The notes: generated from the sequence alone by a model not told the origin. Shown: positions 1 through 14,135, counted from the first letter of the stretch. The stretch: DNA of 64,000 bases from Leptoclinus maculatus (GCA_032191485.1 JAVDOI010000012.1:16580542-16644541); one strand, 5' to 3'. A program made the numbers and translations.

Positions 1-931
1 CAATCTAATGGACTTTGAAGTAAAAAAAACAACATCAAAAACACATAGTTTTCGGTTGATGGCCTGACCCTGAGCCGTCCTGCTGGCCTACTCCCCTCCC
101 CCCCCCTCCTTTGTTCTCAGTGAGTCTCATCGGGTCTTTTTGGGGACTCGCCTCTGTGATAAATGACTCATCAGAGCAGCTAAATGGTGATCGTAGATGT
201 AAATATCACGGCTGTCTGTTCGGGACACGAGGAGCAGCTGAACTGTTGAAGCTGGAAATTGACATGAGGGATGGATTTCTTTTCTTTCTGAGGGACCCAG
301 GAGGGTTGATCGATACTGTTGCCATGGTGAGGCCGATTTGCTGCTAAGATGTTTTTATTTCACCGCCTTTCATGCGGTGTTGGAAATGAGAAGCAACAAT
401 GCCACAGGAGGAGGGGGGGGGGGGGTATAAAAAACAAAAACAAGAATCAATCAGCCAGACTTTTGAAATGTTACCAGGAGCTATGATGTTTTTGAAGAAT
501 CATCCAATCCTCCCCGCCTGGCTCAGGAGCGCCCGGTCATCCTCGCTGCAGTCGGAATGACCGGACAACTTTGTCCGTTCGGCCCCTCGGAATGAATCAT
601 GGAATTGATTTTTATCCGGATGACGTTTACATCAGGGAGTGCGGCCTCGCCATCCTCTGCTGCATCTCTTCTCTCAGAGGCGAAACCTTTGTATTGAATG
701 CAGGTGAACTCCGTCTTGTCCCCCCCCCCCTTTCAGACTAGCTGTCTTAAGTGAGGCATTGACATGCTCTGCTCTCACAGCCCTGACAGGCTTCGCTCGC
801 CTTTTTATCGCTCTCCTTTTTTTTTTTTCACACAGAATCATCACCGTGATTGATTTGAAGGAGATTGAAGCCTTGCAGTGTGATCTATTCAGCCGACTGT
901 GGTAAAGATAGACAGCAAAGGAATGCGAAGG

Positions 932-934
<3 letters not shown>

Positions 935-977
<43 letters not shown>
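935..977. repeat. (TG)n microsatellite
   Basis: About 21 perfect TG units in intron 1. Confidence 0.97.
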
Positions 978-980
<3 letters not shown>

Positions 981-1163
981 GTAACGAGCTCTCAAAGTGA
1001 CACAAACTGGCAGAGGTTAATTCCATCTTTTTCTAAACACCGTTGCCATTTGTACATCGATGCATGCGGTAGCGCAGGTCAATTAATCACATCTCTAGCA
1101 CTGTTTTCAGCCCCATCACAGGAGACGTTGATGGTATGTCAAGTATGCACCGTATGATTAGAT

Positions 1164-1164
<1 letters not shown>

Positions 1165-1198
<34 letters not shown>
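1165..1198. repeat. (CA)n microsatellite
   Basis: About 17 CA units followed by TATATTTACATATATATG. It lies about 190 bp from the (TG)n tract at 935 in inverse complement orientation. Confidence 0.97.
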
Positions 1199-1203
<5 letters not shown>

Positions 1204-2522
1204 TTACATATATATGCACACTAAGAGCACCATTACCATTGCTGAAGGAGTGAAAACACAACTGTCTCATGGATGTTTAATGAACCACACCAGTGGTTTT
1301 GGCTCTTCTCTCCATCACTTGCTAATTGGCTGTTTCACACAAGATCCGGCTCAGCACAATATATAACTTTATAACAAGTGTGTGAAACGTGGATAGCTAA
1401 GACTGTAATTCCACTTTCTCGCCAAACTTGAACACTTCTATGCAAATTAAGGTTCAGCCTTTTAGTTAACACGTGATTACTGAAAAACACTGAATATCAT
1501 GTTTCTTGTTAAGATTTTGTTATTGCACGTGAGCAGTTAGGTTAGATCAGCCTGTTTTTTCTGGTACAATGAAAAACGGGACTGCGGTATGTAGCTAATG
1601 GAGAAGTCAGTGATGCTAAAAGTTGATCAAAAAATATTTACAAGAACAGAGAAAGATGGCTGAGAGTTATTACACCGTCAAACCTCCTCCATCAGACCAT
1701 CAGAGTTGTGAAATGTTCACCGTAGAACATGGGAATTACTAAAAATGAGTCGAAGGGGTTTTGATTTAAGCTTAATTTCGTCCCAATACACAAATGGGAG
1801 AATAACTACCCGAAAATACCCGCACACTTCTATACTGTTACCAATTATTCCCAACACGTTTTGAGGACGAAAAGGCCTATTATTGAGTTTTACGAGGAAC
1901 AATTGCAGCGTATCTCTGTGAATACCTCGCCGGCATTACATTAAAAGTACAGCACCTGAGGCCCCCGAGGGAGGGCTCGACAACATTGCCACGTCCTTGT
2001 AGAACAAAAGAAGAACTGGTAACAACACACAGCGGGTGTTTTCTGTGTCATCCTGCAAAACCCCAAAAACAATATATTAAATACGAAACTCGCCAAAAGA
2101 AAACCCGCTTTATCAAAAGACATTTACCTTCAAAGGACAGACCTTTTATGAATGATTGATGAGTCATCAGTCAACATATCTGTGCTGGTTTTTGTAGATT
2201 GATCTGCAGCTTCAGCTTCTATCTTTATCTTTTCAACCTGTTTTTCGTTGCTGAATCAGCTTGACACCCCGGACACATATTGTACACCCTTCTGTCTGCT
2301 TCTCTCTGACAGCGCTTTCCAAAAATGACATCATATTTCCTCATGGAGTGCAGTTAGTGACAGTGTGGGCTCCATGGTAACGTAGCTCTGACAGCTTGAC
2401 GGAGGAGCAGAGGGCGGGGCTTAGCGAAGGGTCAATTATTACAAATGACTAGAGGTCCCCAGGTAATACTTGACTTGTGCCAATAGGGCTTATGGTGTAG
2501 GTGCTGTTGTGTTGTCTTCATT

Positions 2523-2542
2523 GGGGGGGGGGGGGGGGGGGG
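2523..2542. repeat. Poly-G run (20 nt)
   Basis: Uninterrupted G run in intron 1; its length may be uncertain in the assembly. Confidence 0.9.
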
Positions 2543-4974
2543 TGAGGCGCTATTATCTAATGTTTTTGTAGTGGGGGAGGGTAAAGGGTTAATGTTGTCT
2601 ACTATATTGGTAAAAGTAAGTAAACTAAACGAATGATAGCAGTAGAAGTAGAGAGTGTTAAGGAACTTTTAATGAACACAATGGACTTTTATTATTCCTC
2701 TTGATATACTGCGAACATTCTCTATAGTCCAGTGATTCTCTCCTGAGAGCCCTGCTGCTTTTCCTTGCAGCCATTTAATCAGACGCTGACTTATGGCCGG
2801 ATCTGACCAGAATTGGCAAGGTGAAATTTACTCACACGCTGTGGCAGAAAGCAGGTGGGACAGGGGAATAGCTGTGCGGGTTAGCATAGCGTGGCTAACG
2901 GGCTAAGTTGAGAAATACACATGTCATTGATTATTTCATACTCTGTCTTGCCGCTTATCTCTGTCCTCGCACTAATGGACATTAAACCTTCTTCTGTTGC
3001 TTGTGTTCTTTAAGTATGCAGGTAATAGAAACAAGGATGCAAACAATCAATATATGTACTTAAGGAGCGGTCAATTCCACCTGCTCCCTTTAAATTGGCT
3101 GCCTGCCGGCGAGTCTCGCTATCTCGCGGGTCAGAGGTCAATCAGGTTGAACTCTGCGAGATCAATATCGTGACGAGGGGGAAATGCGTCTTGGCCCCGA
3201 AATGACGGAAAAAAACTGTGATGCAGACGAGTGCGTGAAGTGAAGTGATCCGCTCGGACAGAATGGCAGCAGAGCTCTGAGCGCCGGGGTGAAGCGAGAA
3301 CATGCGTGGATTTGATGTTGGATTTGAATTAAATACAGAAAGAAAGACGTTATTTTTGTATTTGAGTTTGCAAAAGGGAGAGTCGGTGACTGTTAATTGT
3401 TTTCAGAGCATGAACTGTACTCCAGGAAAATTATGACCCGCTAAGGCGATAATTAAAAACCGATAACCACGCAGAGAAATGTTGCCCCGAGAGCCACATT
3501 TTTTTTTCAAATTCCCAACCTTTTGGCCCTCTTTGTGGAGAGAAACAGCGTTGTGAGGGAGTGCCGTTGCTCTCATGTTCAGTGAAGCAGGTGTACATTC
3601 ACACACACACACACAAACACGACGCAGTGTGAGCAACTGATGCAATATTAATAGAATGAATAAAATATCTCTGTGTCAAACAAGTTGTCATTGCGGCTGA
3701 CGTGAGGTCATTAGGTCAGCAGCCTGCCACGGGGAGAATATGAGAAACCATGCACGCCTGATATTAATGTCTCGGCTATTCCCACAGGCCTTTGGGGGAT
3801 GGTGCACTTTATTATTCAGCGACATAATGGCGTGCTATATGAATAAATGTTTTTCAATGAAAACACAGCTGCTACGTTCTTGTACCATTCTTCAGACGTA
3901 TTCTAGTTCATGGTTATGCTTTCACTCATAGCTGGTGGTGTTTCAGTATCTTTAATGAGGTGCCAGTGCACTCATTTGTGCACTGGTATCGAGGTCGGCT
4001 TGACTATTGCAGCAGCTTGACTCTACCAGTCACATTATTACCCCCGTTTTCTCCCACTGCATGGGAGGAGGAGGAGGAGGGCACCTGCTTAAAAGCTTAG
4101 CTCTGCTCACATTGAGGTCACACCAGCGTTCCTTTAAAACGTATTGTCGGTACGACTGTAAAATGCGACAAGAATAGCGCTCTTAGACTTCATTGGAAGT
4201 TTTTCGGCACTTTATGTGGCGGGCAGAAGGAGCCAGAGAAGACGAAAACCCCATTACGTCCGATCCTCTTACGGGGATGAGTGGAGAAGCACGAGGAGGT
4301 CTCTCACTCAGGATCCTCTTCCAAAAAGAAGGAAAAATGTGTCCCTGTTGCTTCAGCAGGAAGATAATCCGGTGTGGGCTGAAAGGCATTATCAGAGGGC
4401 TAATTGTTGTTTTTGTCGTTGTTTCAACGCACTGATCTGTGATCCATGCAACATTCTGGGCAGAACCTGAACTACAAAGTCACTCAGCCGTAGCAGACTT
4501 CTAAATAACGTTCAAGGCTGTTTGCATGGTAGAAAACCTCCTACGAGCACAAAAGTGTCTGCAAAGATCAAGAAGAAATTTGCCTTTTAAATATGATGTT
4601 TTCACTCGGCAAATTCCTCTCCTCACAGATCCTCAAATCCTGCTAAATGAGCTAAGTGAATTTGTTAAAAGGCCTCCTGTGAGCGCTGCCTGCGTGAGTG
4701 TCTTCCTCTTCAAAAGGAGGATTTGTTGTTGTGGTTCTTCTTAGACTTGGGATCTGTGCTTTGTTCTCCGTTTTATCTCATTATTCTAAACACTTTCCCG
4801 CCCCGGCTCTGAAATCGCATTGCACCTTAGAAATGATATTGCCGGCTAATCCCGGGGATCTACTCGTCGGGGAGAATCCCCTCGCTTTATATGAGAGATG
4901 TTGCATTTTAAGAAAAGAAGAATTAGACGGAAGGTAACGAGACAAAGAGTCCACAGTCGTGCCAAGATACTTTG

Positions 4975-5190
4975 AGCTAAATGCTAACATCAGCATGCTA
5001 ACGCGCTGACAGTGGCCATGTTAACGTGCTGATGTTTACAAGGTATGATGTCAATACTTGCCATCTTAGTTTAGTGTGTTAGCATGCTAATACGTGCTAA
5101 TTTGTGCTAAACACAAAGTATAGCCGAGACTGATGGGAATGTCTTTAGTCTTGCAGGTATTTAGTAATAAAGCAAAGCCTTTGACCCAAT
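4975..5190 (+). repeat. Interspersed repeat fragment (TGCTAAC-rich, LINE-tail-like)
   Basis: It begins with iterated GCATGCTAAC and TGTGCTAA motifs and continues with GAGACTGATGGGAATGTCTT and TTGCAGGTATTTAGTAATAA. A second copy in the window (about 10.27-10.46 kb) shares the GAG(G/A)CTGATG...TTGCAGGTATTTAGT core. I associate this with 3' tails of retroelement-like repeats common in percomorph fish; the exact family is not assigned. Confidence 0.6.
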
Positions 5191-8100
5191 GATGGCAAAA
5201 TGGCGGCCATTTTTTGTGTGCACCGCTGCCATATTGACGGAGGTGAGGTTTCGCAGGGACGACTAGAACGAGTAGAAATGTTACGAAGCGTAAAGAACCA
5301 GAGTAAATGAGTACAATTTAACAACTAAACAACTCATTGTCTTTTGTCAAATGATGGGATTCAATGGGAATTTTGATGTATATTTTGACATATATTTGGC
5401 ATATAACAAGAGATAAATCAACTGGGATGCAGATTAAAACTGGGAATATGTACTTTACATTGCCACTAGCATGGATTATAAACAGCAGCTTCATATTTAA
5501 GCTCTGCACAAGTATACGCACACTTTCAGTGTCTCAGTCGCACAGTTTGAGGGTAGCAGCCACATGCTTGCAAAAGGACTACTGCAACAATACACTTGAA
5601 ACACAAACTTTGTGCAACGTGCAGCCAATTTAAAAGGGGCCCCGAGGTGCACCGCTCACATGGCTGTCTCGCTGTCCCGGGAGGCTGCCGGCACGAGGCT
5701 TTGTTTGGACTGCATGCCCATGCGAGGGCTCTAATGTAGACGGGCATGCCACTGAAGAGCAGCGACAAGTAGGCAGGGAGTCGCCGCACGCAAACTTGAG
5801 CTGCAAGAGAGGGAGGAGAAAACACAATGGTCCTTCATCTGCAGTGTTTATATACCTTTGCTGGTGTCGAGTCGCGCAGATACAGTCGTTTTACATTCAT
5901 GTGCCCCGGTTTACAACGTTGGTCCTTCTTTGTTGTTGATTGTTTCAAAGAAGGGATTGATTGAGGAATTATTGATATCCTTTACCTAAATCAAAAGCAG
6001 CAAAAAATCCATTACAAGTAAAATGACTGCATTCAAACTACTAATACTGCTAGATGTAGATGAAGCGATCCATTCACAATATGGGAAAGTTAACATGTTT
6101 ATATATGCATGTGTGTGTATCGCCAAATATTTGTGTGTGTGGGTACGGTTGGGTCTCAGGGATGTCTCTCTCTCTCAGTATACACAACAAACTGTCATCA
6201 GGATTCATTTCTTGTCCTTCGGTGGTGTTATTACAGCAGGGCCTGAGGGGCCATCAGCTAACAACACACAGTAATATATAACCGTTATATCAGCCAGCGC
6301 TGTGTGGACCTTTAAAGGGAGGCTAAATTATTAGAGTGCAGCACGGGCCTTCGGGTAGTTATGCTAAAATACCTGTTGATTTCTGAATGTGAAAATGGAA
6401 GAGTGGAACTTTGGTGTTTCATTAGCTCCAATTTCATTTTCTCTGTATTTCCCTTGAGATGATGTCTTTTCTTTTTTTCTTCTTGTGTTCTCTGGCTGTG
6501 CTGTGCAGCGGTGTGTTAGTTCTGTTTGAACAAATCCATGTGGCTCTGCTCTTTTTGAGCTTAAAAAAAGTGTACCGTGCCGCAGCACACACGAGAAAAT
6601 TAGTCGACATGGTAACTGTTTTCAGATGCAAATCCTGTGGGATTTCAAGTGCTCTCTGAAACGCCTGCGTATGACATTGATTTGGGGGGAAAGACCTCAA
6701 TCACCGCTGACGTGTTGCAATTTAGAGAAGCTCTGGGTTGCTTAAACTACAATTGACGAGCGGACGCGAGCTACACCGCTGACAGGATATAGTGTTCTTT
6801 AACTGCCTTATCGGTGTTTGAGCAATCACATGTGGCCCCTCGACGAGGCTAAGACGATCAATAGCGTGTAATTCATCAGCGGATTATGCATAGAGCTGTC
6901 AGGCACTCTACCTGGAGGTCGAAGGGCAAACAAAAGGGATATTTGCCAGTAAATGTACTCGGGGCCTTTGGGAAGCGACACCATCTGTGTGTTCGGCCGG
7001 TCGAACATCATCCTCCTGCCAGTGGACACAATTCTGAGACGTATAAGATGCTTAGGAGGGATAAATACGTTTTGTTTTATTCTATAATCCTGAAAGAATA
7101 CCTGCATGTGTGTATTTGTATTAAGTCGTAACAAAAATACGTTGAAATATTCACATTGTTGGGACCTCACAGGGTGAACCGCTACATCCTGGGGTTGAGG
7201 TGATGGTGAGGGGTTGTTGGCATGTAGTGGTTACGGTCAGGACGGTTCTCCAGAGAAGTCACGTCAAGCCACATGTATGCATGACGCGAGGGGTTAACCG
7301 GAGCCCCGCCACACATGCCTCCGGCAAAGGCTTTGATTCATAATTTAGCGTCGGATATTGCCTTTTTCCCGGCACCGCTGCAGCACCAGACACAGTCTCT
7401 GTTGTTTGCACGCTTTCATTGTCGGCGGGTAGAACCGGAGTTACGTCCAGGTTAAACGCCTGTTTCACATCGTCTCCTTACTGGTCGACCGTGTTCACGT
7501 TCAGTCGCTTTGCAGCGATGCAGCGAGGGGCCCTCGGTGAGCAGAAGGTCTGCGGTGGAGACGTCTTTGCCAGATGTTTGACTACGGAGTCTTTCCTCAA
7601 CTTACCGTCTTCACTGTCTGCTATCTCATTATTCCAGGAAGGGATCTCAGAACTGATGGCAAGATGGCGGCTTTTTGAGAGAATATCCGGAAAACTACAA
7701 TAATGAAATAGGGTGTGATGTTTCTGTGGTTCCCCTCACTACAGGGGAGCCCGTGAGCATTACCTCTCTGAGCATTAGGTGAAGGGATTGTGTTAAGTGC
7801 TGGGTTCATAGTACGGTTATCGTCTTACACATGTACTTAACACGTCACTTTAATGCTGTCGTTTTGATTAATCTTAGTTTATTGGTTATTTTGCTTATTG
7901 TCAGTTTGCAGAGTGTGTACATATTATTTTATTATATATCTTTCAAATTTGATCAATCCTCAACTATTTCGTTTTATTTAATTATTATTAATTTGTTCTG
8001 TTCGGTTTCGTTTAGGGATTGTGTTGTTGGGTTTTCTATGATGTTGATTTCAGTTGTTTTACTTATAATTCAATAAATTTTCAGTCATAATCCAAACTGA

Positions 8101-8590
8101 AGCCCGAACTGACCAATCCCATTTCGGATTGTTCCCATATAGAATCTACACGGGTCCATAAGACTCAGTCTTGCATAAACGAAAAATAAATTAAGAAATC
8201 AACAATAACATCTGTTGATACATGTATTTAAGTCAGGCGAATCTGCCTGCAGTGAAACAGGCGAGCTCCCAGACGGACCGAGATTACTCGATGTAGATCA
8301 AAGCACAGAGCTGGATATTTGGGTGATATAACCAGCTGTCTATGCAGATTACTTGTCACTAAATACGGCGACTTGAAGCGTAAAAAAAAAATGCGGGAGA
8401 AGCGTTCCTGTTTTGTAAGAAGCGCAAGTGACGGACGTCAAAAAGAATTCCAAAAAATGCTTTCTGATAAAACAATGTTTAGGAGGCGCATGTCAGATAC
8501 GACATCGCCTTCAGCGTGGCTTTGGTGGCAACATGCCGTAACCCCTTAATGTACAACTATAAATCAAGCTTCAGGCAAGTGACCAAAACA

Positions 8591-8593
<3 letters not shown>

Positions 8594-8631
<38 letters not shown>
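8594..8631. repeat. (GT)n microsatellite
   Basis: 19 units, followed by TATACATTG. Confidence 0.97.
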
Positions 8632-8634
<3 letters not shown>

Positions 8635-8771
8635 CATTGATCATTACGAGGTTAACTATTAGAATTACTGTTTGGTTCAGGCTTCTCTTAGAGGTTTAGT
8701 TTGGGGAAGGGGTCGTGGTTACGGTTAAGCACATGAATGTACTTCAAGGCAATGTCCTCCTAAGTAATACA

Positions 8772-8775
<4 letters not shown>

Positions 8776-8810
<35 letters not shown>
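8776..8810. repeat. (TG)n microsatellite
   Basis: About 17 units, only 145 bp after the previous GT tract. Confidence 0.97.
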
Positions 8811-8814
<4 letters not shown>

Positions 8815-9919
8815 GGGTGGCGATAATACGCTCTCTCGCTGCTCAAGCAATTTTCCACTTCCTGTGCACAGTTGAAACACATCACACCTTTTCATTTGGA
8901 GGAACCATCCACGCTGATGTCATGCTTTTAAATGTGCCCTAATGAACATAAAATTAAGAAAGAAAGAAACAGGAGCCGCTTTAAATTCACCCACTCTGTT
9001 GGTTGTAGCACAAGACATTTATGTTGTGTGCAGAGTCACACTGCGGTGATAATATTAATGCTAAATGCAGTTCACATACTTTACTGCTGCTGTGTTTATA
9101 GGTTTAACTTTAATAATAATGCATCATTCGAAAGCACACAATGTGTACATAAAATCTCAGCTTAGCTCTACTTAACTATAACTCGCATATGAAATACTTC
9201 ATCCACATTCTTTTTATTTGGCTTTTATGATTTTGTTGTGGAGGGAAAGAAATGCATGTTAGTGCTCTTGTTGACAATAAAGATAAGCCTTCAGTAGCGA
9301 CAGTTCCATTGTATTCGACTGGGCTTATTCCTGTTTCTGCTGGTTAACTTGTCCGAGGGTAATCGTCTGATCTGGCGTCTGTTGCGCATCTCTGATTCTG
9401 GCTCTGAAATACATGTCAGTGTGCAGCCTTCTGACACTTTGTCTCACTGCGAGTGGAAGTTATGTGAAATGTGCGTGTCACAAAAAACACATTCCACATA
9501 AATCTTCCCGGTCCATTAGTCCGGACACTTGCTCTGATGAATCACGATCTCGGTGAGAATGAGTCTGTTTGCACAGAATTGCTCTCTCTGAAATACTGTC
9601 TGCAGTTCCTCCAGAGTTGGCAGGTTTGTTCAGTACGCCACTGGGAAAAAAAAACAATAAAATAGAAGCTTCTTTGTCCTCTCTGAGTGCACAATTGTCC
9701 ATTGTTCCGGCTGTGCAGCGGAGCCCGGTGTGTTGCTGACAGGATTACCTGTTCAGGTGCCCTCGGTGATGCACTACACCTGCAGAGCAAAGAGCCTGTG
9801 AGTGGCCAGGTCACAGATCCAGACAGGATCATAACCAGACTGAGCCGGGGGGGGGGGATGGCAGACATACAGAGACTTTATCAGGTTTTCCTCAAGGTTT
9901 TTCAATTATACAACAGCTA

Positions 9920-9983
9920 CCCGTTATATATTATTCCATTTCTGCCAATGGATCCCCCTAAATGCTGCACACTGCTCCTTTAA
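9920..9983 (+). mobile_element. Truncated copy of the TTAA-flanked MITE (right end only)
   Basis: It shares the right-end sequence of the element at 26.0 kb: CCAATGGATCCCCCTAAATG followed by CTGCACACTGCTCCTTTAA. The left terminal repeat is not recognised, so this is a 5'-truncated or diverged copy. Confidence 0.65.
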
Positions 9984-10264
9984 TACAGTTTCACGAGTCC
10001 TCCTGTGTATTTTCATATATAGAGGCAATGAATGTCTGTGATTGTAGAAAGACACGCTTTAAGCAGAGCAGCCTTCTCCGCGAGATGATTAGCTGTGATA
10101 TAAAGTGCTCATTATTTCTATTAAGCGGGCTAAAACTTGCAAAAACCACAGGTGTGCGCCTGTAAAGTGCAATGAATGAAATAAAGTAATGAGCAGCTTA
10201 GAGCCCATTAGTCTACTGTAGTTTGTCAAATAAAGCCTCAGAAACCAACTACAGTCCTGCTAGC

Positions 10265-10460
10265 GGCTCTCTGTGGGTGTGCTACTTGCTAATGTCGCTA
10301 CGGTGATGATCAACAAGTTCACCATCTTAAGTTTGGCTTGTTGACACAAAGAACAGCTGAGGCTGATGCTAATTTTTATTCATTTTTGCAGGTATTTAGT
10401 CATAAAATATTGGACAAATTACAGTGAAATGTTGCCGTAATGATGGCCCTTGATGAAGAA
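10265..10460 (+). repeat. Second copy of the LINE-tail-like interspersed repeat
   Basis: It contains CAGCTGAGGCTGATGCTAAT, TTTTTGCAGGTATTTAGTCA and TAAAATATTGGACAAATTAC, matching the copy at 4.98-5.19 kb. It sits just upstream of the LINE relic at 10.68 kb; whether the two are related is unknown. Confidence 0.6.
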
Positions 10461-10674
10461 ACGGGGGACTGCAAAGTGGTAGACGACAGACTGAAATGAC
10501 CATCCCTAAAGCAAAGCTAAGAAGAAAAACCACACAGCTTCATATTCAAGCGCTGCGTATGAATCTGCACCAAGAGAGACCAACAAATGGCAAAAATGTG
10601 CCTGAAAGAAAAACAATAATTTGCAAAAACTAACTACATTCACAGAACTTTTCACTTTCTCGTGTTCTTGCCTC

Positions 10675-10967
10675 AAAGTCATTAAAAATGCAGCAGTCCG
10701 AATATTAACCATTGAAGGACTCTGCATTCTTGATTCTAGCTTCAGCTCACTGGCTACAGGATTGACGTGCGGATCACATTGAGACCGTTGGAGCTGTGGT
10801 CTGACTCTCAGCAGATCTTTTATTTCCTCATGAGTCACACTCAGCCCGAAAGTCCTCCGGCTGTTCTGACTGTCCCCCGTTTTGACAGAAGAGGAACTGA
10901 CTGTGCTTTTTGCCACGAGGACCCAGAGACTGTGGGAGAGAGAAGGGACTTCGCTGCCCTGAACTGA
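10675..10967 (+). pseudogene. Degraded LINE reverse-transcriptase C-terminal relic
   Basis: Translation at 10681 gives IKNAAVRILT, matching the (Q)NAAARLLT motif near the end of ORF2 in L2/Rex1-like non-LTR retrotransposons. In a shifted frame LASAHWLQD follows, resembling the LHWLPV motif. Later in the + strand, SHTQPESPPAVLTVPRF and TDCAFCHEDPETVGERRDF resemble the conserved tail around the RSS...LxVPR and (D)xAFxxxAPxLWNxLP motifs. At least one frameshift and one stop (TGA after the first block) break it. It is a dead fragment with no function expected. Clade assignment is tentative. Confidence 0.6.
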
Positions 10968-12160
10968 GCCTCCCAGACCCGTGGGGGTGTACTTCCAAGC
11001 AAAGACGTCCACCAGTCACGTGCTTCAGGCTGTAGGTAGTTAATGCGAGGGCCGGTTAGAGAGCGCCAATCGCAGCAAAGGAGGCAAGATTTGTATAAAG
11101 CCTTGGAGGAAGGTCTGCCTCTGCAGCTAAACAATAAAGTTCTAATTTGACTGTGAAATGCCCTACCTGGAAGACTTTTCTCTTTTCTTTTTTTTTTACC
11201 ACGCTCAAGGTTGTCTTTGAAATTGCTTTTATTTTCAGTTTTATACTCTGGTGTCCTCAGATAAAACACCCGAAATATAGCTGCATAGCACTACAAGCAG
11301 GCAAAACCTGTTTCTGTGTTTGTTTTTTCATTTATTCCTTCGTCTTAGTCATCCATTTCATTTTAACTACCTTTCTCGTGAATGCATGTCTGGATTATTA
11401 TTGCCTTTTTTTATAGATGTTCTTTGTTGTCATGCCAGCTTTGTAAAGCCCTGCTCTATAAGTGTGAGTACCTTGTTGTGAATGGCAGTTTAAGTAGTTA
11501 ATTCTGCCCATTTCCTGCAACATAAGAATATCAGCTGTGCGTAAATTACACCACGGCTCCAAACGCCTCCTGTGAGAACCGTCGCGGTTACCACAATGCA
11601 TAGCACACAACAGCAGGCACTAAATCCGTTTTCTTGCTATTCAAATACGAGTGTGAGACTTTTTCGCAGTAGAGTGTTAATCTGCACCGTTTGCAACTTC
11701 TCCGACTCTGATCCGTAAAGGGCTGATTTGCGACACGTGAATTTTTTTTCCGCGTGTGTTGTGAATTGCAGGTGTTACTGATGAGATACTATATTCTCAA
11801 CCCCGGGAGAGGCTCAAGGCAGCACTGCAGGCAATGCCTAGCGTGCAAATAGCTGCCTATTTAACTGTTCTGTTCTAAACCGGTACACGTGTCTCGAGTG
11901 CACAGCAGCACCAAGAAGGGGCTCAGACACACTTGCAGAAGGAGAATTGAATATCTGTGATATTTTCCGCCGCTGTGATCAGTTGGTAATTACACGGCCC
12001 CGCTGAAGAATTCTTTGTGAGGAGCCGGCAGAGAGGAAAGATGAGATCGAGGGAGGCTCGCCCCGGCATTGTCTGCGCTATTAGGGTAGAAATGGGCCTG
12101 ATGATGATGCTCTGTGGAGTCTGAGGAGAGAGCTGCACAGAGAGAGATGTGGTGGTGGGT

Positions 12161-12192
<32 letters not shown>
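12161..12192. repeat. Poly-G run (32 nt)
   Basis: Longest G homopolymer in the window, preceded by GGTGGTGGGT. Homopolymer length may be inaccurate. Confidence 0.9.
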
Positions 12193-12193
<1 letters not shown>

Positions 12194-13974
12194 GTACAGA
12201 AGCGAGTCATTGGGATGCAGGTCAGAGTGTTGCAGGTGCACCGCTGACAATGAATGTGTCAGACCGTGCATGCTCCAGGTGGAGGTGGGGGGGAAGACAA
12301 CAACAACATGCACCTATACGCTCGGTGTTTGGTGAATAACATGGAAGAGCCGGATTGGGACCCGAGCAATGAGGCGGAGCAGAGAGGCAAAGGCACACTG
12401 ACAATTCCCACAACGCAGACGTTTGTCTTCGCAATGTTACTCATGAAAGAATATTCTTGTTGTTCTCCATCCTAAGGCATAATGGCATGCATATTACAGT
12501 ATTGGGTTATTTCTGCTTCATATTTCTCTCAGAAAATAATAAGGTTATCACGCAGGCTGTAAGAGAACACAAAAAGAAGCTGTGTCCAGTGCACTTTGCA
12601 GCCGGTGGGGAAAAAAATCAATACAGCCATCTGTAATGCGAGACCATGTGGATATAAAGGAATACATTTGATAACACTTAGTCGTGAAACCTGCAGGCTG
12701 TGTTTCATTCCTACCCACGAGTGGAGGTTCTGTCGCACCTGGAGAAAGAGCACCCGGCACAGCCGCCATGATCAAGGCTGTTCTGCTGAACCGCGTTGTT
12801 CTCTGCAGGGCCTCGCTTTTGTGCGAAGCCGAAAGTCAAAAGATTCTTTGACAAAGTGACTTAAAGAGATACAGCGACTGTACAAAATGACTGTTGGGAG
12901 CGACTGCATGAAAGTTTAACACGTTGCGTGAGCTTTAAAGGGTAAGAGCCTTCTTAAGTCGTGGTAGTGGGCTCCGTTTGTGACATCGTTAAAAACTACA
13001 CCGCACCTTTTTTTTTTCCGGTGAGCTTCATAGATGTTGAGCCTCTCCTCGGTACAGACTCTTCTGCAATGAGGCTTCGAGAGCTATTTGGTGTTGGGAA
13101 CCGATTATTTCTTTGAAACACCGGTGGAGTTGAAATAGCAGTCTGTTTACCAGATGGAAAGAAAAGAGGTCGGTCAGGTTCCCTTTGTGAGCTATCCACA
13201 CTTTCCTCCCACGCCTCGGCTCTACTCTGCTGTGTGGCTCTCCTGGTCAAATATCTGATTTGTGAGTCATACCTAGCCTCTGTACCCATGGAGAAACACG
13301 CTGGTTGTCTTAAAATACACTCTGGCAGGGCAGCCATGCAAGAGCTCGGGCCCGGCACAGAGCACTGGAGCTGCCCGGGGGACTGGCGTGGTGCGAGCGG
13401 GAGAGATGGGGGGGGTGAGGGAATCGACTGGGTAAAAGGGGAGGTGGGCGGAAAGAAGGAGACGCTGGAAGGTCGTGTTAGATAAAGGATTATGAAAGCC
13501 TTGCTTTCTGTCACGTAACACAGACTCCAGTTCAGCAGTGTGGGTAACTCTGAAAAAGTGGTGTTTGTGAGTCCTGTGGCAAAAAGAAAAGCTACTGCAA
13601 AACACAGTAAACACTTATAAACACTATCCAGGTAGGGTCCTTGTAGAATAACTGGCTGTGAAATGGTGGAGAGATGTAGTAGGAGGAGGATGTGAGGCTG
13701 GCCTTGGCGAGGACCGTGGAGGAGAGGGACTTTAAGAAAAACAAGTATCCTTTCTCCTACAAAACGCATCTGTTAACATCCAACGATACCATGGAGCCCA
13801 CACTGTCACTAACTCCACTCCATTCATTAATATTATCTAATGATTGGAACGAAAAAGAGATTTCAGAGAGAAGCAGACAGAAGGGTCTACAATATGTGTT
13901 TGGAGGATGAATCCAGGATGTTAAACTGATAGAAGATAGAAGCTGTGCTGCACATCACGGAGTAAAAGTGATAG

Positions 13975-14050
13975 CATATACTTGCTAATGCTAGCTAAGG
14001 ATGTGCTAACATTGTGGTAACATTCTCTGCTAACTTAGCAAAGCAGTTAA
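13975..14050. repeat. TGCTAAC-type repeat fragment
   Basis: Contains TTGCTAATGCTAGCTAAGG and GTGCTAACATTGTGGTAACA, similar to the iterated motif at 4.98 kb. Short and diverged. Confidence 0.4.
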
Positions 14051-14060
14051 TTCCTGGGTT

Positions 14061-14075
14061 ATATATATATATATG

Positions 14076-14135
<60 letters not shown>

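Noticed and set aside
10506..11012. 168-residue minus-strand frame
   Set aside because: It is antisense to the LINE relic on the + strand, which explains the sequence better.
12996..13769. 257-residue minus-strand frame in intron 1
   Set aside because: No recognisable domain, no plausible splice or promoter context, and overlapping frames on the other strand are equally open. Treated as a chance frame.
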